A DNA stretch of 64,000 nucleotides, taken from Anticarsia gemmatalis (taxonomy: Eukaryota; Arthropoda; Insecta; Lepidoptera; Erebidae). The stretch's first letter is position 1; every line of letters begins with the position of its first letter. A program made the position numbers and the translations under genes. The notes under the pieces are model-generated. The model did no database searches. It saw only the letters and a list, made by a program, of their open reading frames with translations, and was not told the DNA's origin. The stretch is taken from contig NC_134747.1 in NCBI RefSeq assembly GCF_050436995.1, positions 11,663,501-11,727,500 on the forward strand, given 5' to 3'. Shown here piece after piece: positions 18,777 to 33,092 of the stretch.

Positions 18777-21069
18777 CTTTATAAAGTTATTGCTATGTTA
18801 TTGGTATGTTATATTACGTATATTGTCCTATAAAATGGGCACTAATACCAATTAGTTACTACTTAAAATACACTTCCGATTAAACAGTTCCGCAGACAGT
18901 TTTATGCTTCAAAATTACCTATCTACTTTACTTGATTCACAAACTCAGTATGTACATACGTTTAAAAATAAACAAAATTTATATGCTTACACAATTAAAC
19001 ATTCTGAACACAGTAAACAAAGATCGTTAGTAACGAACGTCCTCCCGCAGGCGTGGGCCTCGGATCAAAAGCCATAAACTTTTGTTTGATGTCAACTCTG
19101 TATCGGCCATTTGTTAATTTGTATGATAATAGGCTGAGACGAGTAAATAAATAGTATTTTAAGACAATTTGAACAGTTTAGAGAGTTATTAGAGCGAGTG
19201 AAATTAACACGTTTCCTTGCTCTCTTTTGCTAATTGATGTGCTTTTGAATACACTAAAAAGTAATTTATATGTTTGTTAAGTAATTAGTTGGCTACTTAT
19301 AATAAAAGATAAACGCGTAATTGAAACTTTCAGCTATATGCAATAAATAGAACATGTGGCTTATTAATTCGTGCGTAAGGGCTCATAAGGAATGCGTGTT
19401 TTTTAAAAACGTAAATGAAAATTTTAATTTTGAATCTTTCTAATACCTACATCGCATTGTATTATTATTATTGTTGTTCTATATTAGTAATTTAGAACTT
19501 TTATCTCAACTAATTTTAAAAAATTTAATACATTATGACATAGCCAGAACTGCATAGAATCTGTTTTAAAATAAAATCTCATCAGAGACGTCAAATTCCC
19601 GATTTACCGACAAAACTCATTCCAATCTTAAAATTGATATTTCCGAATTTAATTTCAAAAGAGGACAGCGACTTGCTCCCCGGGCAGCCCGGGGGATGTT
19701 CCCAATAGTTTGCTGTAAGTAACTGTACAAGGTAACTGAACAAAAGCCTCCAAAAATAACAAGTTATACCTGAAGGCGTTTCTCAACTTATTGTAAATAT
19801 TACGACGCAGATCTGTTTTGTTTTGTTTGATCATTTTGTAATGGGTTTCACTCATTTTTAGTTGTGAAGAAGGAAGGAATATTTTATAAATATAGTCGAG
19901 TTCTGGTAGTAATAAAAGTAAGCTTATTCTTGTATATTTCATCCGTGTTCGTTTTATAGTGATGAAGTTATAAGTCTCTATAATCAATCAGTCGAAATAA
20001 AAATCACCCTAGAAATAACTTTATGATTTTACTTGTCAGCTTATACGTTCAGTATGGTAGAAAAAAATAAATTAGGCAAGTATTTCAACAAGAAAGGAAT
20101 CATGTATCATATTATTATATTATTTTGTAATTTAGGATTTTCGTTATGAAGTAAAGCGAGCTTCTCTAGATATTTATAATTAATAGATATCGGGAGAAAT
20201 TAATAAAATCATCGGAATTTGTTCCATAACATGCCGATGAAATTCCTGAGAAGATTGTCCGTGTTTCGCGAATATTTCTTACGGATATTGATTATTAGAT
20301 TAAAAATATAGCTGTTAATATCATGTCCTAATATACTACAAAGTATAATTGAATATATTAAATCTTTTATCTTTCTTACTTCATCAATTTTCGTTCCTCC
20401 ACGAAGGATAAGATAGGAAAGACACGTTATAGGAAGAAATGTCAGCTAGGCCAACTGTAGTTTCGTATTTTATATCGCTCTCATGGGCGGCAAGTACTAA
20501 TAATGAGGTACAATACACACAAAACTGCATAGAACAGTCATCTGTAATAAATAGCAAAACACTCAAAAATAATATTTAATTTTAGCACCATTTCTTCATA
20601 AAATAATTAAGGGCAATTATTATTAGGTTATTACAATCCATTTTAGCGACACTGATAGATTTCCAATAAATAACTTCTGACTCGATAACTTATAACTGTT
20701 TAATAGTTTTACAAAATTCCTCTGCACAGTTTAACCCTTTAAACGCTACGATTATGACGTCACAAAAACGCCAGTCGGAATTGTTCGGCTCAACCGTGTC
20801 AGCCGTCCGAATGTAACACTAATCCGATTTAGTTATCACGTTAGTCAACGTCGCGTTTTATTTGCTAGCTTTTAATTTTACTAACCAGTGAATGCTGCCG
20901 GGTTAATGAGATGACTTACCTGAAACAAAAAAATATGAATAATGAGCAAGTTTAATTAGGAATTTGAAATTAAAAAATATATTTTCGTAGATTTCTTTAT
21001 AGGGTAATGGTAGAAAAGGATTAAATGACACACAGATATTTGAGTATTAGTATGACATATAAAAACGCA

Positions 21070-21175
21070 GGTAGCCGGTGGATACAGGCCGCATCAGATT
21101 GGTCACACTGAAAATCTATGGGGGACACCTATGTTCAGCAGTAGAAGTCCCATGGCTGAGATAATGATGATAAAA
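21070..21175 (+). mobile_element. 3' end fragment of a non-LTR retroelement
   Basis: Words such as GCCGGTGGATACAGGCC, GATTGGTCACACTGAAAATC, CTATGTTCAGCAGTAG and CATGGCTGAGATAATGATGA are typical of the 3' end of a lepidopteran LINE, ending in a (ATGATG)-like tail. Strongly 5'-truncated, with no reverse transcriptase. Confidence 0.6.
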
Positions 21176-23380
21176 ATGTAACGACGCAGCGATTAGTTCC
21201 AAAAAATAAAAATAGCTGACAATTTCAGTAGTACACGACGTTCTAATTTAAAACTTAACCTTATCTGCAAATAACTAATTAAATAATAATGCCTTAACCA
21301 CAAATGTATATTAAATTTTATAGTTGAAAAAACATTGCCATTGACGATAGATTTAAACGTCTTACAACATTCATTACCATTCGCTAAAAGACGAATAACG
21401 AATAAATCAGTGAAGCGGAAAAATTAAAAAGAATTCTTTACATTTTAATTAGCTACATTCCTTTTAAAACAGTTGTAAAACATCAAGTTTTCCTTTCATT
21501 GATTTGGAAGAAGTATGCACTTGTATTTTCTTTTTTATTTGGCGAGACCTTGAAAGGAGAAAGCTGCTTTGCTTTTATAGGAATGTAATTTGATTCAAGT
21601 AGAGTTGGAGATATGATGAGATGAGATAGGGCTATTAGTTTAGCGTCAGTTTTTCTGTGGTTTATGATGATTTTGTTGCTGCAGACATGATTTTAAGGGT
21701 CCCACCATTGACTCAGTTGTGGGACAAGTTACTTTATACATATGGTTTTCTTTCAGAATTAAACAATAAACGATATATGTTTGTGCTTGATCTTTCAGAT
21801 CGAAATAACTTTTATCTCTGTAATTTGTAGTTTTGTAAAATTGGTCTTAACACCTTGGTTAAATAACTACAGACACAAAAAACATCCTATGTTAAATTAA
21901 AACACTTTCACCTTACGCTTTTTCTTGTTTGAAGACTATGTTGGTACAGAGCTTAGAATATTGGACAGTGGATAGTTTAGAATCTAAAACTAGGTTTATT
22001 TATAGCTCCAACTTGTATCTATCCGTAAAAGTTTGTCCGGCCGGTGACTTGTTAACGTTGTTTTGTCTTATTCAGTCCACCTGACGTCACGTACTGTGGT
22101 CCACATGCAAGGGTTTAGTTCAAAAGTTACACGGTATTTTTGAAACTTACTCTTTTTTGAAATACTACACATTTTTTGAACGGTTTTGCTTTTGGGTAGT
22201 TGTAAACCTATCTTGTATTTCGATTTGTAAGCTTCTGTTTATTTCATTGACTTTTCAAAGTCGATCGTCTTGTTTTAGAGAAAAAGAGCTCATACTTTTA
22301 GTGTTTTTTTTTAAGGATGTTTCGTTTTCTGAAGCTAAGCTTACAAATGGAAATATACGACTGCCTAAACAATTAGTAAAATTATTCTAGATCGAAACTT
22401 AAATGCAATATTGACACTTACATTAGTACCTATGGCATTTATTTACTGATTAATATATCGCTCATTCTTCGAAAAATATGTCGCTAAATTAAGTAAAATG
22501 CATTCTTATCAGATTTTGTATCACTGTCATCAACTTTATTAGCACTTAGTCTCACTATCAAAGATTTTAATTAGTAAAGTGTATTTACGAGGCTATAACA
22601 CGTACAATAGACAAAGGAGCGAGACAATAGCCGTTATCTGTAGGGTCATGCGCCAATACTCTGATAAACCGAAATTATAGGCCAGCTTTTAGAATTCACT
22701 GAGTGCTTTAATGATGACGTTACCTTATAGAACTTGTTTATATTATATAAAAAATACTTTAATATACGTTATTTTATCTCACAATTTAGTTCTCTGTACG
22801 GCGTGTATAGGTGATGACTAATTCGAAAATAGTATCTGAACTTATCAATTGATGTATCAAGTAACAGGTAAACAAACTAAGGCTAAGACGATATTTTTCT
22901 CATTACACTATTCGTGTGATTAAGCTTATGTACAGAAACAGATAAAAGATTTTTTTACCTACGCTTTTTTACTATTACAAATATTATTATAACGTTAGAC
23001 TTAAGTTTTAGCTTATATATTTGGATATTGCAGTGTAAAAATGTTTCACTTCACTCACCAAACCAAAAGAACATTTTTTAACATAAAGCAGCTAAGAGTC
23101 CTTTATTACTCCGTCACCTGCACAATTCACAGAGTTCCGACATTAAAATTAATTATGTGTGGGTGCTTCACAATGTTTTTCTTGTTAAACAATGGGCCTC
23201 GGAATCGTGGGCGAAGTTGAAACCTGTTACAAAACTGTAGCTTACTTGTTGAATTTTGAAAGGTTATTGACATTGAGTATTATGAGTTTAAAACAGACGT
23301 AATTTAGCTACTTTTAGCTCATTCTGAAGATGAAAACTGTTTAAAATTGAGTAAATAAGTAGAGTACATATTATATTCAC

Positions 23381-23542
23381 GTGCTCATAGCCAGTACGGT
23401 CAGTGGTCGATCTGCGAGTTAAGCAATCCTTAGTGCGGTCATTCCATAGATGGGTATTTGAACTAAGCGTCTCTGTGCTTTAGAGGGCACGTCAAAAGTC
23501 GATCTCGTTTATTACAGATGTCAATTAAGATAAAAGTCGTTA
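23381..23542 (+). mobile_element. SINE fragment, same family as 4992-5254
   Basis: Contains AGTGCGGTCATTCCATAGAT, GGGTATTTGAACTAAGCGTC and TTTAGAGGGCACGTCAAAAG in sense orientation. Diverged, and cut off before the tail. Confidence 0.78.
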
Positions 23543-26065
23543 ATATCGAACACTACATAATAATTATAAAAAAAAATGTATTTTCTAATTATCCTCCAAA
23601 CATTTTAAGAATAAAACTAAATTTTGCCATCAATAGCCATTCAATTGAGATATCAGAGTGATGTATGAATTTTCTGAAAATTGATTTCGTTGGAACGTCG
23701 TCGGGGTCTAATAATAAATCATTATTGGTAGGTTGATGGTTAATAATGGCAGTTATGGGAGTGATGTATGGGGCCGAAGAGTAATGGGAACATCAAATTG
23801 GAAGGTGGAATTTTAAGGTCGTTTTTTTTGGCAAGTTATTATTGTGATGGATTTTTAGGAAGAATTTTTTTTGGTTAGTTTTAAAATGACTGAGTTTTGT
23901 ACTCACTTTGCTTTTAGTTTAAAAAAGACTTATTGTAGCTAGCTCAGTTTTATATCTCATTTATGTTAAAAAATATTAGTTAGAAGGATGGAACTTCAAA
24001 TATCATAGTTAGTGCAACATTTCCAATAGTTTTTAAATAGCAAAAAACTTCACTACGATACAGGTATCTTTATAACAGATACCTTGCTTTTTGTAGCAAC
24101 GCTATTTCCAATATGACTTTGTAATAAGAAATTACCCCCTCCTTTCACCCAGTCGGTTAATAATATCTCATCATTGTACCCTCAAACATCTTCACGAATC
24201 ACGTCCCTAACTGCCTAATCAAATATACGAACACACAACTTTACTGTTTATAACAATAACAAGCTTTTTCTTGGCTACGTATAAAATTATAGCTCCAAGG
24301 AAAAACTGAAACACATCACTCAATTTTCTATCTTATCACAATGCGTTAAAGTCGCTTGTCACTTGTTGGACAAAGTTTTTGATGAGCTCAACAATGCGTG
24401 GATCAAATTGTACATAAGTACTTCTGTTTCCTTCAATTAGAAAATCATGAGAAATTATAATGGAGAAACGGAAATGAGGAAAAAGCAGTTTGTTTTGCAG
24501 ATTTTTTTTGGGTGAGTAAATTAATATTTTTTGAAAAAAAAAAAAGTTACGAGCATAGTTCTAAAATGCATTAAAATATTAAGTAATAGTAAGAGTAAAC
24601 TGAAACACATACTACTCTTTCAGTCTTCAAGAAAAATGTATTGAAGGTTTGTTTCTACTTATTTGCTTCAATTTATCAGAGTTACAAATCCAACTATAAC
24701 TATGCATTCAAATTCGATGTCAAAATGGATCTATAAAAACGAAAGCTCTTTTTTGGTTTAAAATAACATATAAGGCCTGCTTTCAACTCCCTAGTCGCGT
24801 GTTATAATTACGAAACTATCAAATTCAATCCCTATTTTCTACAGCGGTGTAGACAAACCACTAGGTCTCAAGGGACCATCCCTTATTGAAGAACACGTGT
24901 AGTTTCTGAAATTTAGCCTTCCTATTTAAATCACTGAAGACGTGACCCTTTTAATACCCGAGAGCCCACCTTAACTGTAATGCAATAAGGGAATCTGTAT
25001 CGAGTTTTATTTGTAACGAATTGGTCGGTTGGAATTTCCTATGTTTTATTATTTTTACAAGTAGTTTTTTTTGAAAAAATCATAACAAAATACATGTAAA
25101 GTCAGTATTGAAGTTGTTTTTAACAAAAAAATTTCTATATTATAACAAAAAAGACTTACAAAGTTTCATTTATATACAAAAAAATAAAATTTGAGATTCG
25201 TTACAGTTTTAACTTACGCACCTATCTAATTAGCTCGTTTTCACCCACTGTTGAAAAAATATTTGTGTATGTGATACACAATTTTTTTTTTCAATAAAAT
25301 ATCTAGTCTATCCGGTTTACTATAATAAGTACTGCAAACGTTTTCCTAAGTACCGATTTTCAACTTCGTATTTATTTCAATGTCTCAATATTTATAAGTA
25401 CTCAAGTCATTCGACTCGTAGATAAGACCTAATAAACTTCCAAATCTGTCGAGTTTACTGGCACTAAACGCACCGTACTCTGTATTATGCAACCAACTAT
25501 ATACAGTATGCAAAGAAAACGTTACCTTAATTTAAAGAGCATTTCTTTTTATCAAACATGTAAAATTCGAATGAGACTGAAGAAAAAACCGTTGTTTTTT
25601 TTGCTAGTGAGTAAAACATACGCACATAATTATTTACAAAATTTTGTCCCATGTATCATAAGGAAGCTTAATTCAGCATACTGAAAACATTTTCAAATTT
25701 TGCGCTGCAAATATAACAGAATCAATACCCATAAAATGATATTTTCAATCGAATCTAAGCTAAACTATAAATAATAACACCCTATATAAGCAACAATGAA
25801 AGGATTTATCGCTCACACACAATAGAGTGTTTCAATTTCGCAACTATGTGTGATTTTAGATGAAATTTGTTGTAAGGAGTTCGTTTCATACTTTGTGTGG
25901 AGATTGGAGGACTCGACGAGGGTGGAATGTTAACTGAGTACTGCATTGAGTGTTACTCTGTAAGGCTGTTTCAAATGAGGCAATATTGTAACTGCAACGA
26001 TACAATAAAATATACGCAATTTCATGTCGCCTTGGCGTGTATACATTGTTAAATTTGAGTGCGTA

Positions 26066-26290
26066 CATAACGCGGTGGTTTAGGTCTCCACGCGACTACC
26101 GGTGCGTCGGGTCGTGAGTTCGATTCCCACACGAAACAATTATTTGCATGATCCACAAATTTTAATAGTAGTGTTCAGTCATGTTGTGCTTTGTGTCCGT
26201 TGTATGTATGTTTGTAAAAGTCCCCGCGATAGAGTCGATTCTTTACTTTTAATTTTATTTCACAGGCCGTCAATAGTGGTTTCTCATCGG
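26066..26290 (+). mobile_element. tRNA-headed SINE, third family
   Basis: Box A-like CGCGGTGGTTTAGG at about 26071 and box B-like GTGAGTTCGATTCCCAC at about 26114, then a body with ATTATTTGCATGATCCACAA and GTTTGTAAAAGTCCCCGCGA. Known lepidopteran SINE layout. The frames that cross it are chance. Confidence 0.72.
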
Positions 26291-26483
26291 CTTTATTAAC
26301 TAATATATAGGTACATACACAAGTATTTAAACTTGGTATTTCTTCGTCTTTGAGTGCAGACGTAATAATGTAGGTTTGTTTTACATTTAAACGATGATAA
26401 TATGACTTTCAAATTGATATTATAATGCTATTATGACTGAACCCATAACCCATTTAGCTATTTCAAGTGTCCTTGCTAAGTAT

Positions 26484-26560
26484 CCGTAGAGCGTGCTACG
26501 AGATTCTACTGTAGTACCGAGCTACGCGTACTGGCTACGTGACTGTGCTACAAGAGCTAC
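26484..26560 (+). repeat. Possible relic of the array unit far outside the array
   Basis: GTAGAGCGTGCTACGAG is followed by CTACGCG, GGCTACG and GCTACGAACGG words in about 75 bp. This is the same vocabulary as the unit's 5' half, but with no purine block or TACYAGG anchor. Weak. Confidence 0.3.
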
Positions 26561-27489
26561 GAACGGTTTGTACTTAAACTAAACGATAGTATACTAAACC
26601 AGTTTTTATTGCTTAACCTTGTAAATTTAAATAGCTACTTAAATTCAGTATCTATAACGCGATATGAAATTTTCAAGCCACATTTAGAGGGAGCTAAAAT
26701 TTTAATTAGTTTTTGTCATAAAAAATTACATGGCAATGAAAAGATATCCAGCAGTGGAACATATACATGGTTGATAAAAACAAAATAATATAAAAATAAT
26801 TACATGATAAACAAAAATATCGTTACAAAACCCTTGCATCCTGAAGAGGGTTTTTTTACTGTACTTAAAAAAAATCTCACTAATGGCGACAAAGACTTAA
26901 ATCATTAACAGTAACGGGTTGATAAAAAAACCCAGTAAAAATACTGTATTTGAATAATGTAGCACCCACAAAAAGAAATGAAAAATCTACCTCCCTTATT
27001 CAAAACATAAAATATAACAAAGAACTCTCAAGATCTGTCGAGTTTCTTGTCATGTATAATGTATACTTTCATAGCGCTATTTACTAAATGCGGTGAACGA
27101 GAAATGGGGGGAAAGGGAGATTATTTTCACTTGACTCGCATAATTTACATCATGCTCTCATTAATCTGTACATGTACAGTTATGAGCAAAAATCATCATT
27201 CATCATCAACATAAAGCTGTATTCAAATTCTATATGGTTCAGGTAAGTAAGTGAGAAATCTGGTGGAGAAGGTACTTTATTTCTAGTCAAAAATAACTTG
27301 AAATACCCTATTTATTTGTGTAGATTGTTGTGTTTCACTTTTATGTTAGAAAGTATTGATATAATTGGTATTAAAGTAAATGTATCTAACAACACCATAG
27401 TATTCAAATATTTTTTACGTAATAATGATGAAATTTCACTGCTGTATTAAGGAGAAAAGGTGAATATAAACTTTGCATCTATCACGTCA

Positions 27490-27540
27490 TTCGAGTCACA
27501 TGGACAGTCACGTTGGCCCACTGCTGGACAAGTATGTAAA
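27490..27540 (+). repeat. Retroelement tail fragment
   Basis: ACAGTCACGTTGGCCCACTG and CTGGACAAGT resemble retroelement 3' modules of this genome. Too short to classify. Confidence 0.35.
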
Positions 27541-29213
27541 AGAGTTAAAAGAAAATACACATTTTTGGTTGTGACTGTACATATTTTACACGGTATTCAC
27601 TTGTACAGCTGAAAGAACATTTGTATGGTTCAGTGGTTTTTTACAATCAACTGCAAATGACAGTCAATTTTGTACTTGAGGTTTTACATATGAAGTTAAT
27701 CTTCTAGACTAGATTAATAAGTGCTTTATAAAGAGCTATATGTTAGCTTGAAGTAACAAGATAAAGTAAGTCGACTGGAAAATTAAGTAATTAAATGAAA
27801 ATGGAAAATGTCTTTTGTCGTTATAAATTTTCGCAACAGTTAGTAGACTACTATATATTTTCGAGAGTTTGCATACGGTCATATCATTATTATAGTATCC
27901 AATACATAAAAACCGGTCTACCCTCCTCTTTTTAATGCATGTATTATAATTCTTATAGTCTAGTAGTACTCTAGTATATGTATATGAAAGTAATTACGTT
28001 GCCCTAGGCTTAAAATATAACTTGAGCTCAATTTTGTTGGGAATTCTCGTCTAAAAATACTGAATATCACTCCATCGTCGATTTTTAAAGCATATATTAT
28101 AAATGAGCATTTTTATCTTTTTCATTTCTCCTTAAAAACATGCATCTAGGTCATGAATGGGATACGCAACGCGTTGTCGATACGCCAACACAGATCTAAC
28201 GCAACAAATGGAGTGAATCAGACCGTGTACGAAGGAAAACGCAGCGCTTTTACACAACCGCAGATAAATACTATACTATATAACATTGTTGTGTGAATGT
28301 CGATGTTAAAATAATTGGGATTGAAGTTTTAAAAAAATCTATGCATAGATATTAATTAATAATATGTATAATAAAATATGTAGATGTTTAATGTACTTGA
28401 ATTATAACTAACACAAAATATTAAAAATACCTACTAAATTGTTCTTCAAAGAAAACAGCTCGAATGTGTTTTAATATATTTTTATCGCAATGGAAAAGTA
28501 AGGTCACAATAATAACATCATTAAGTTCAAATTTTGATAAATTGAGTTTGAAACCATGATAGTAGTTACAATAGTAAAATTAGTAGCCGGCTTTAACACG
28601 GTATTTCAAAATAATCTCGTACCTTCATAAATTGTGTGACAACTATCACAATTGGAATTCCCTCGTAAAACTTTTAAATTACATCGGCCATTCAATGAAT
28701 AGGGACCCAAACTAGGGTTCTGTAAGATACTTAAATTACATTCACCAAGAATTCGCGATTTCGTAAATCAGGCACATTTTGACATTGAAATTTCTACTTT
28801 AATTTGTAGTGTTAAGATTGATTTTTGGATACAATAAGAAGGGAATGCTGAGGCAATACAAACCACTAAGTGCTTCACTGTAAATTATTTCTATTCAAAC
28901 TTAATTCTGCATGAAATGGTCGCAAAGTGTTAGTAGTATTGGATTTTTTATTGTCACTGGGATTTGTAAAAAACTGAATCAATATCCCAACAATATCGGT
29001 GAAATACTTCCTTAACATTGTATTTGCTAAAGAACTTTATTATAAATTTCTTAACTCTAAATGGACTTTAACTATAGTGATTGGACGTACTCTAAATCTA
29101 ATAATTGGTAGGTCATGTGTTAAAAACATAGATTGGTTGAAAGATTTACAGCTGGTAAAAAAATGCCACACAAAGTTTCATAAATGCGAATTGTTTCCCG
29201 ATTTTATTTTCCT

Positions 29214-29253
29214 TTTAAGTATATCAGGTACTATTGTACCTGATATACTTAAA
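29214..29253. repeat. Short perfect foldback, 18-bp arms
   Basis: TTTAAGTATATCAGGTAC is followed after TATT by its exact complement. It lies inside a 112-codon frame (28999-29337) and makes that frame look like chance. Confidence 0.7.
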
Positions 29254-30430
29254 TCTTTGACTTATCTATATATTAAAACGTTGACTCATCTCAAAAAATT
29301 CAAAAGAGGCGTACACAATATAAAAAAATCTATTTAGAAGTCTACGTGAATTCTCATATTGAGTTTTTAATTCTCTCTCTCATTGGTATTCAGTGAAGTC
29401 GGTTCACCGCACTCGGTTTAATAGAGCTTAGAGTATTTTATAAAGACGTCTTTAGGACCGACTTAGTGAGACGGGAACGTTTGTTCTAGGAATTAGGTTT
29501 AACCGGTGTAGACGAGGATTTGATGTAATAGTATATGTTAATGCTGTAGTGAGTTCGTTAAATGTTTATAATACATTCACTCGTCAAAACGCGGCACGAT
29601 ATTACTGAAAGTCTGCAATCGTGCAATTGATATGAGTTTTGTACTTATCAATATTATTCTATGAATTGTTAGTTATGTTCACACTTTGTGTGCGTAATAT
29701 GTCTTTGAAAAGGTATATATATATGTATATAGTTTTAGATTGGTTATTAAATAATTATTTATAAATAATATGTTATGTATTTACAATTTTCCTCATTTTA
29801 AAGCATACCTTACGTTAATCACATAAATAGAATGACGCCTTTTATACACAAAGGTGTTCGAAATATACGTATAATAAAATAAATACATCAATAAAAGTTT
29901 AAATCTAACGGTAATATATTTTAATCTATTGTATTAAATAATTAGTCATTTGTGTTTTATTATATTTGACATATTTCGTAAATATAAAATGTAATAAGTA
30001 AATATGAATATCTACGACCGCGGCAGTAAAGGGGATCGAATAACATTTTAGCTAGATGCAAATTCAGATACTAAAAATAAACATTTTTGTCAACTCTCAA
30101 ATCAGTATACAAATATGCATCAGTAAGCTAACGAATACAAATGAAATACAAAAATATGGAAGGGAAAAAATACCATTGTTTTGGAAATGTATTGTGCTTG
30201 TACGTAGCGTGTATTTAAATTTCTAAATTTCGTTATGCATGTTTGTGTTTCAATAATAATGTAAATCCTTTCTTATGTGTACTCCCTTTTGTAACCTATC
30301 ATTGACGTTATTAAAATTTGATAAACCTGCAATTCAGAGTTATTTATTTCAATTGTAAAACTAAAAATCGAGCTGGCAAGTAAAAAAAAATATACAACTT
30401 GAAGTTCTTACTCTAACTTAAGTTTGTTTA

Positions 30431-30781
30431 ATAATGATAATAATAATAATGTCCTCCTAGACGATATACGGCTACGGCGGTCAGTTTCATTGAAACTGGC
30501 CATCTGTGCAGGACTTTGTTTATAGTGTCCAAGTGTGTGCACAATACACAGGTACACTCTCTATTCCATCACTCTCATAGTTTGGTGGGACGGATAACCG
30601 ACACGACCAGTGAGAGGTCAGGCGCAGGACCGACGGCTTAACGTGCTCTCCGAGGCACGGAAAAATTTTTTTCCGTGCCTCGGAGAGCACGTTAAGCCAC
30701 TATAAACAAAGTCCTGCACAGATGGCTAGTTTCAATGAAACTGACCGCCGTAGCCGTATATCGGCTAGGAGGACATTATTA
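30431..30781. mobile_element. Head-to-head SINE-like dimer in a single 13-bp target duplication
   Basis: The insertion is flanked by TTAAGTTTGTTTA at 30418-30430 and 30782-30794. Inside are two copies of one repeat in opposite orientation. Both have their 3' ends outward (GGAGGACATTATTATT), and their 5' ends (CCGTGCCTCGGAGAGCACG) meet at an A/T-rich centre near 30661-30671. The left copy carries about 105 bp (30528-30634) absent from the right copy. With that stretch removed the arms are nearly identical. Confidence 0.85.
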
Positions 30782-30794
30782 TTAAGTTTGTTTA

Positions 30795-33000
30795 GGGCAT
30801 ATCTTGCGAGTCAAATTATCTTTTGAAACTTTACTTTTCATAAGAATAAACAAAGGCCACCCAACTTTGACAATATTACTTATACCTTTATTTCTTGTAA
30901 CCGTATCAAATGTGGATACTGTTTTGCTATTCCCGAAACTCAAACACTACTTAGCTGTTATCAATAAGTAAACTACCACTTCAATAATGTTACTTAACTA
31001 TAACGTTGTTCAAGACTTACGACCTTTTGGTACTATAAAAACTTGTCTCATATATTTAGAACAGACGGTAGAATAAACTTTGGATGACTAAGTACCTACT
31101 TCTGCTTATCTGTTGAAGTTCTTGTTAGTATAAATTTCGTACATGAGGTTATGGATTACTTAATATTACAAAGTATAGGGATATGGTCATAAAGATTTAA
31201 GGCTTTATTTTGATTTCCGAAAAGTCGAATTCAATAAGAAATCGTTTGAAAGTTTGGTATTATATTTCCAACATTCATTTAAGTTCAATTAATAAAAGCC
31301 TGTTTGTTTAGTTAAAATACAACTAAACCAACAAAAATCCAATCATTCTGAAAGAGAATTATATTTTATTTACAAATCGTATATTTGAAATTTATTAAAT
31401 CTATAAATAATAACTTAACGAAAAACCTCCCAATTAAAAACAAACAAGCTTAAAATTTAACCACAATCACGATTTATTCTCATATTAACGATGTATTAAC
31501 GGAGTCCTCGTTATATTCCTCGTTAATATGATTAACGATAACCCATCAAAATATCGTATAGCAAATAACAGTGAATCGGTGGATGGCACACTCGTAATCG
31601 AGCACTTAATTCGCGCTTTAATAAGCGGAGATTAAACGGGAAAGCGGAACACTACATGATGGTTAATGAACAGCCAACATACGACAGCCAATGGCAGCCA
31701 ATGTACAGTCAAACATAATGAACGATGTTAATTGTTTTAATTGATTCGTGTTGGGACACGTTTTAGTTGGGATTTGGGGAATGGATATGTAAATAGTGGG
31801 GTAATTATTCATGGTTGTGTTAATTTAGGGATCTAGTGGTAGTCTTACAATGTATTGGATACCATTTCTTGATTATAATATTGAATGGATTATCTTTATA
31901 TGGTACAATTTGCCAAAACTACATGGCTAGGATCTTGATGCATTAATTTAATTCATTACAAGACTAGCCAATGTACATATTTCTTAATTAAAAGGTTATC
32001 TGTTTTACTAAAAATGTTATGTTTTTTAGAAAATTCTAAAATAGCAGCGGTCAAACTAAACCCTAGCCCATTAAATGAATCGGAATAATCCAATGATAAA
32101 TTACTTCTAAAATTTTTACATAAATTTTAAACACCTCATCAATTTCTCTTTCAATTTAACGACAGTTTTTCGATAATAAATACGTATTCAAACTTATCTT
32201 CATAAAAACAATTTAGGCATAAAACTCGAAAGACTTCGTAAGCCCTCACCAACTTTCAAATCCGTAGATTCAGAAGAATCCTTGGATCATAAAATTCCCT
32301 AACCTCTCGTATCGGGGAAAGCAATTGTGATCTGGAGAATGCCATTTTCTCTCTCAAACACAAAGGAAACTGACCCTTGTGTACAAGGAATTTGAATTGG
32401 AAATCCTTTGGCAGTAAATCAATTAAATTTCAACGTCCACGTTGGACGTGATAATCCGAAGATTCCTGCCTCCGTCTTCTCTTTAAGTAGGGTGAAGATT
32501 TGGAACGAATAAAAATGTGATACCGTTGGCTTTTGTCAAATTTGCATTATTGTTTTTCTATCTCGGTTTGCCAATTTCCTTGAGTTTCCGTTACTTGTGA
32601 TGTAAATTGATCGGATTGGTTTTATTTGAGTTTTTAATGTTCTTCGAATAAATCAAATTGATTAGACTTTTATTCGGTATTGGGTTTTCTGTATAGCCTT
32701 CGTATATTTATTAGCTTGTTTTTATAGCCTAATTTATTTGATTAAAAACTCACAACCGAATTCAAAATTATTTAGAAAAAAGGCAGTGAATTTATTAGAT
32801 GTTTAATGTTTAAATCGATTGTGTCAAACTACTTTTTTATAGTTGTAGCTGACCATCACACAAAGTTTTATAATTGTGTATGCTTTTTAGTCTTAATTTA
32901 TTAATAAAGAAACAAATTTGTTATCTTTAACCAGGTAAGGCGAACGGTTACAAGAAGTAATTCATTCTTTAACGAAAATAAGGATTAGTTTCACAGCTAA
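30795..33000. other. AT-rich gene-free stretch
   Basis: Only a weak foldback at 31481-31542. No gene or recognisable repeat. Confidence 0.55.
31481..31542. repeat. Imperfect foldback
   Basis: CATATTAACGA and TCGTTAATATG face each other, with further partial pairing (AACGGAG / CTCGTTA) inside. Low-complexity and AT-rich. Confidence 0.4.
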
Positions 33001-33092
33001 TGAAAAACTGCTACCAAAGTAAGTGCAGTTGTATGGAAACCACTGTCAAAATTCATGGGAATGGAAATCAATGGAATTTTGACAGTTTTTCA
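33001..33092. repeat. Foldback repeat
   Basis: The outer pair TGAAAAACTG / CAGTTTTTCA and the inner pair ACTGTCAAAATTC / GAATTTTGACAGT lie in inverted order. Probably a MITE remnant. Confidence 0.55.

Larger units (their letters stand above)
18780..26060. other. AT-rich gene-free stretch
   Basis: No coding region supported. The longest frame (19655-19987, minus, 110 codons) has no recognisable domain. It contains only the retroelement fragments at 21.1 and 23.4 kb. A TGACGTCA CRE-like word at about 20755 sits in a slightly GC-richer patch (20735-20860). Confidence 0.6.
26561..30417. other. AT-rich gene-free stretch
   Basis: Nothing beyond the short tail at 27.5 kb and the hairpin at 29.2 kb. 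The 112-codon frame at 28999-29337 is rejected as a gene. Confidence 0.6.

Noticed and set aside
19655..19987. 110-codon minus-strand open frame
   Set aside because: No domain, biased to AT-rich codons, no splice or promoter context.
28999..29337. 112-codon open frame
   Set aside because: No domain, AT-rich codons, and it runs through a perfect 18-bp foldback whose two arms would have to code in both directions.
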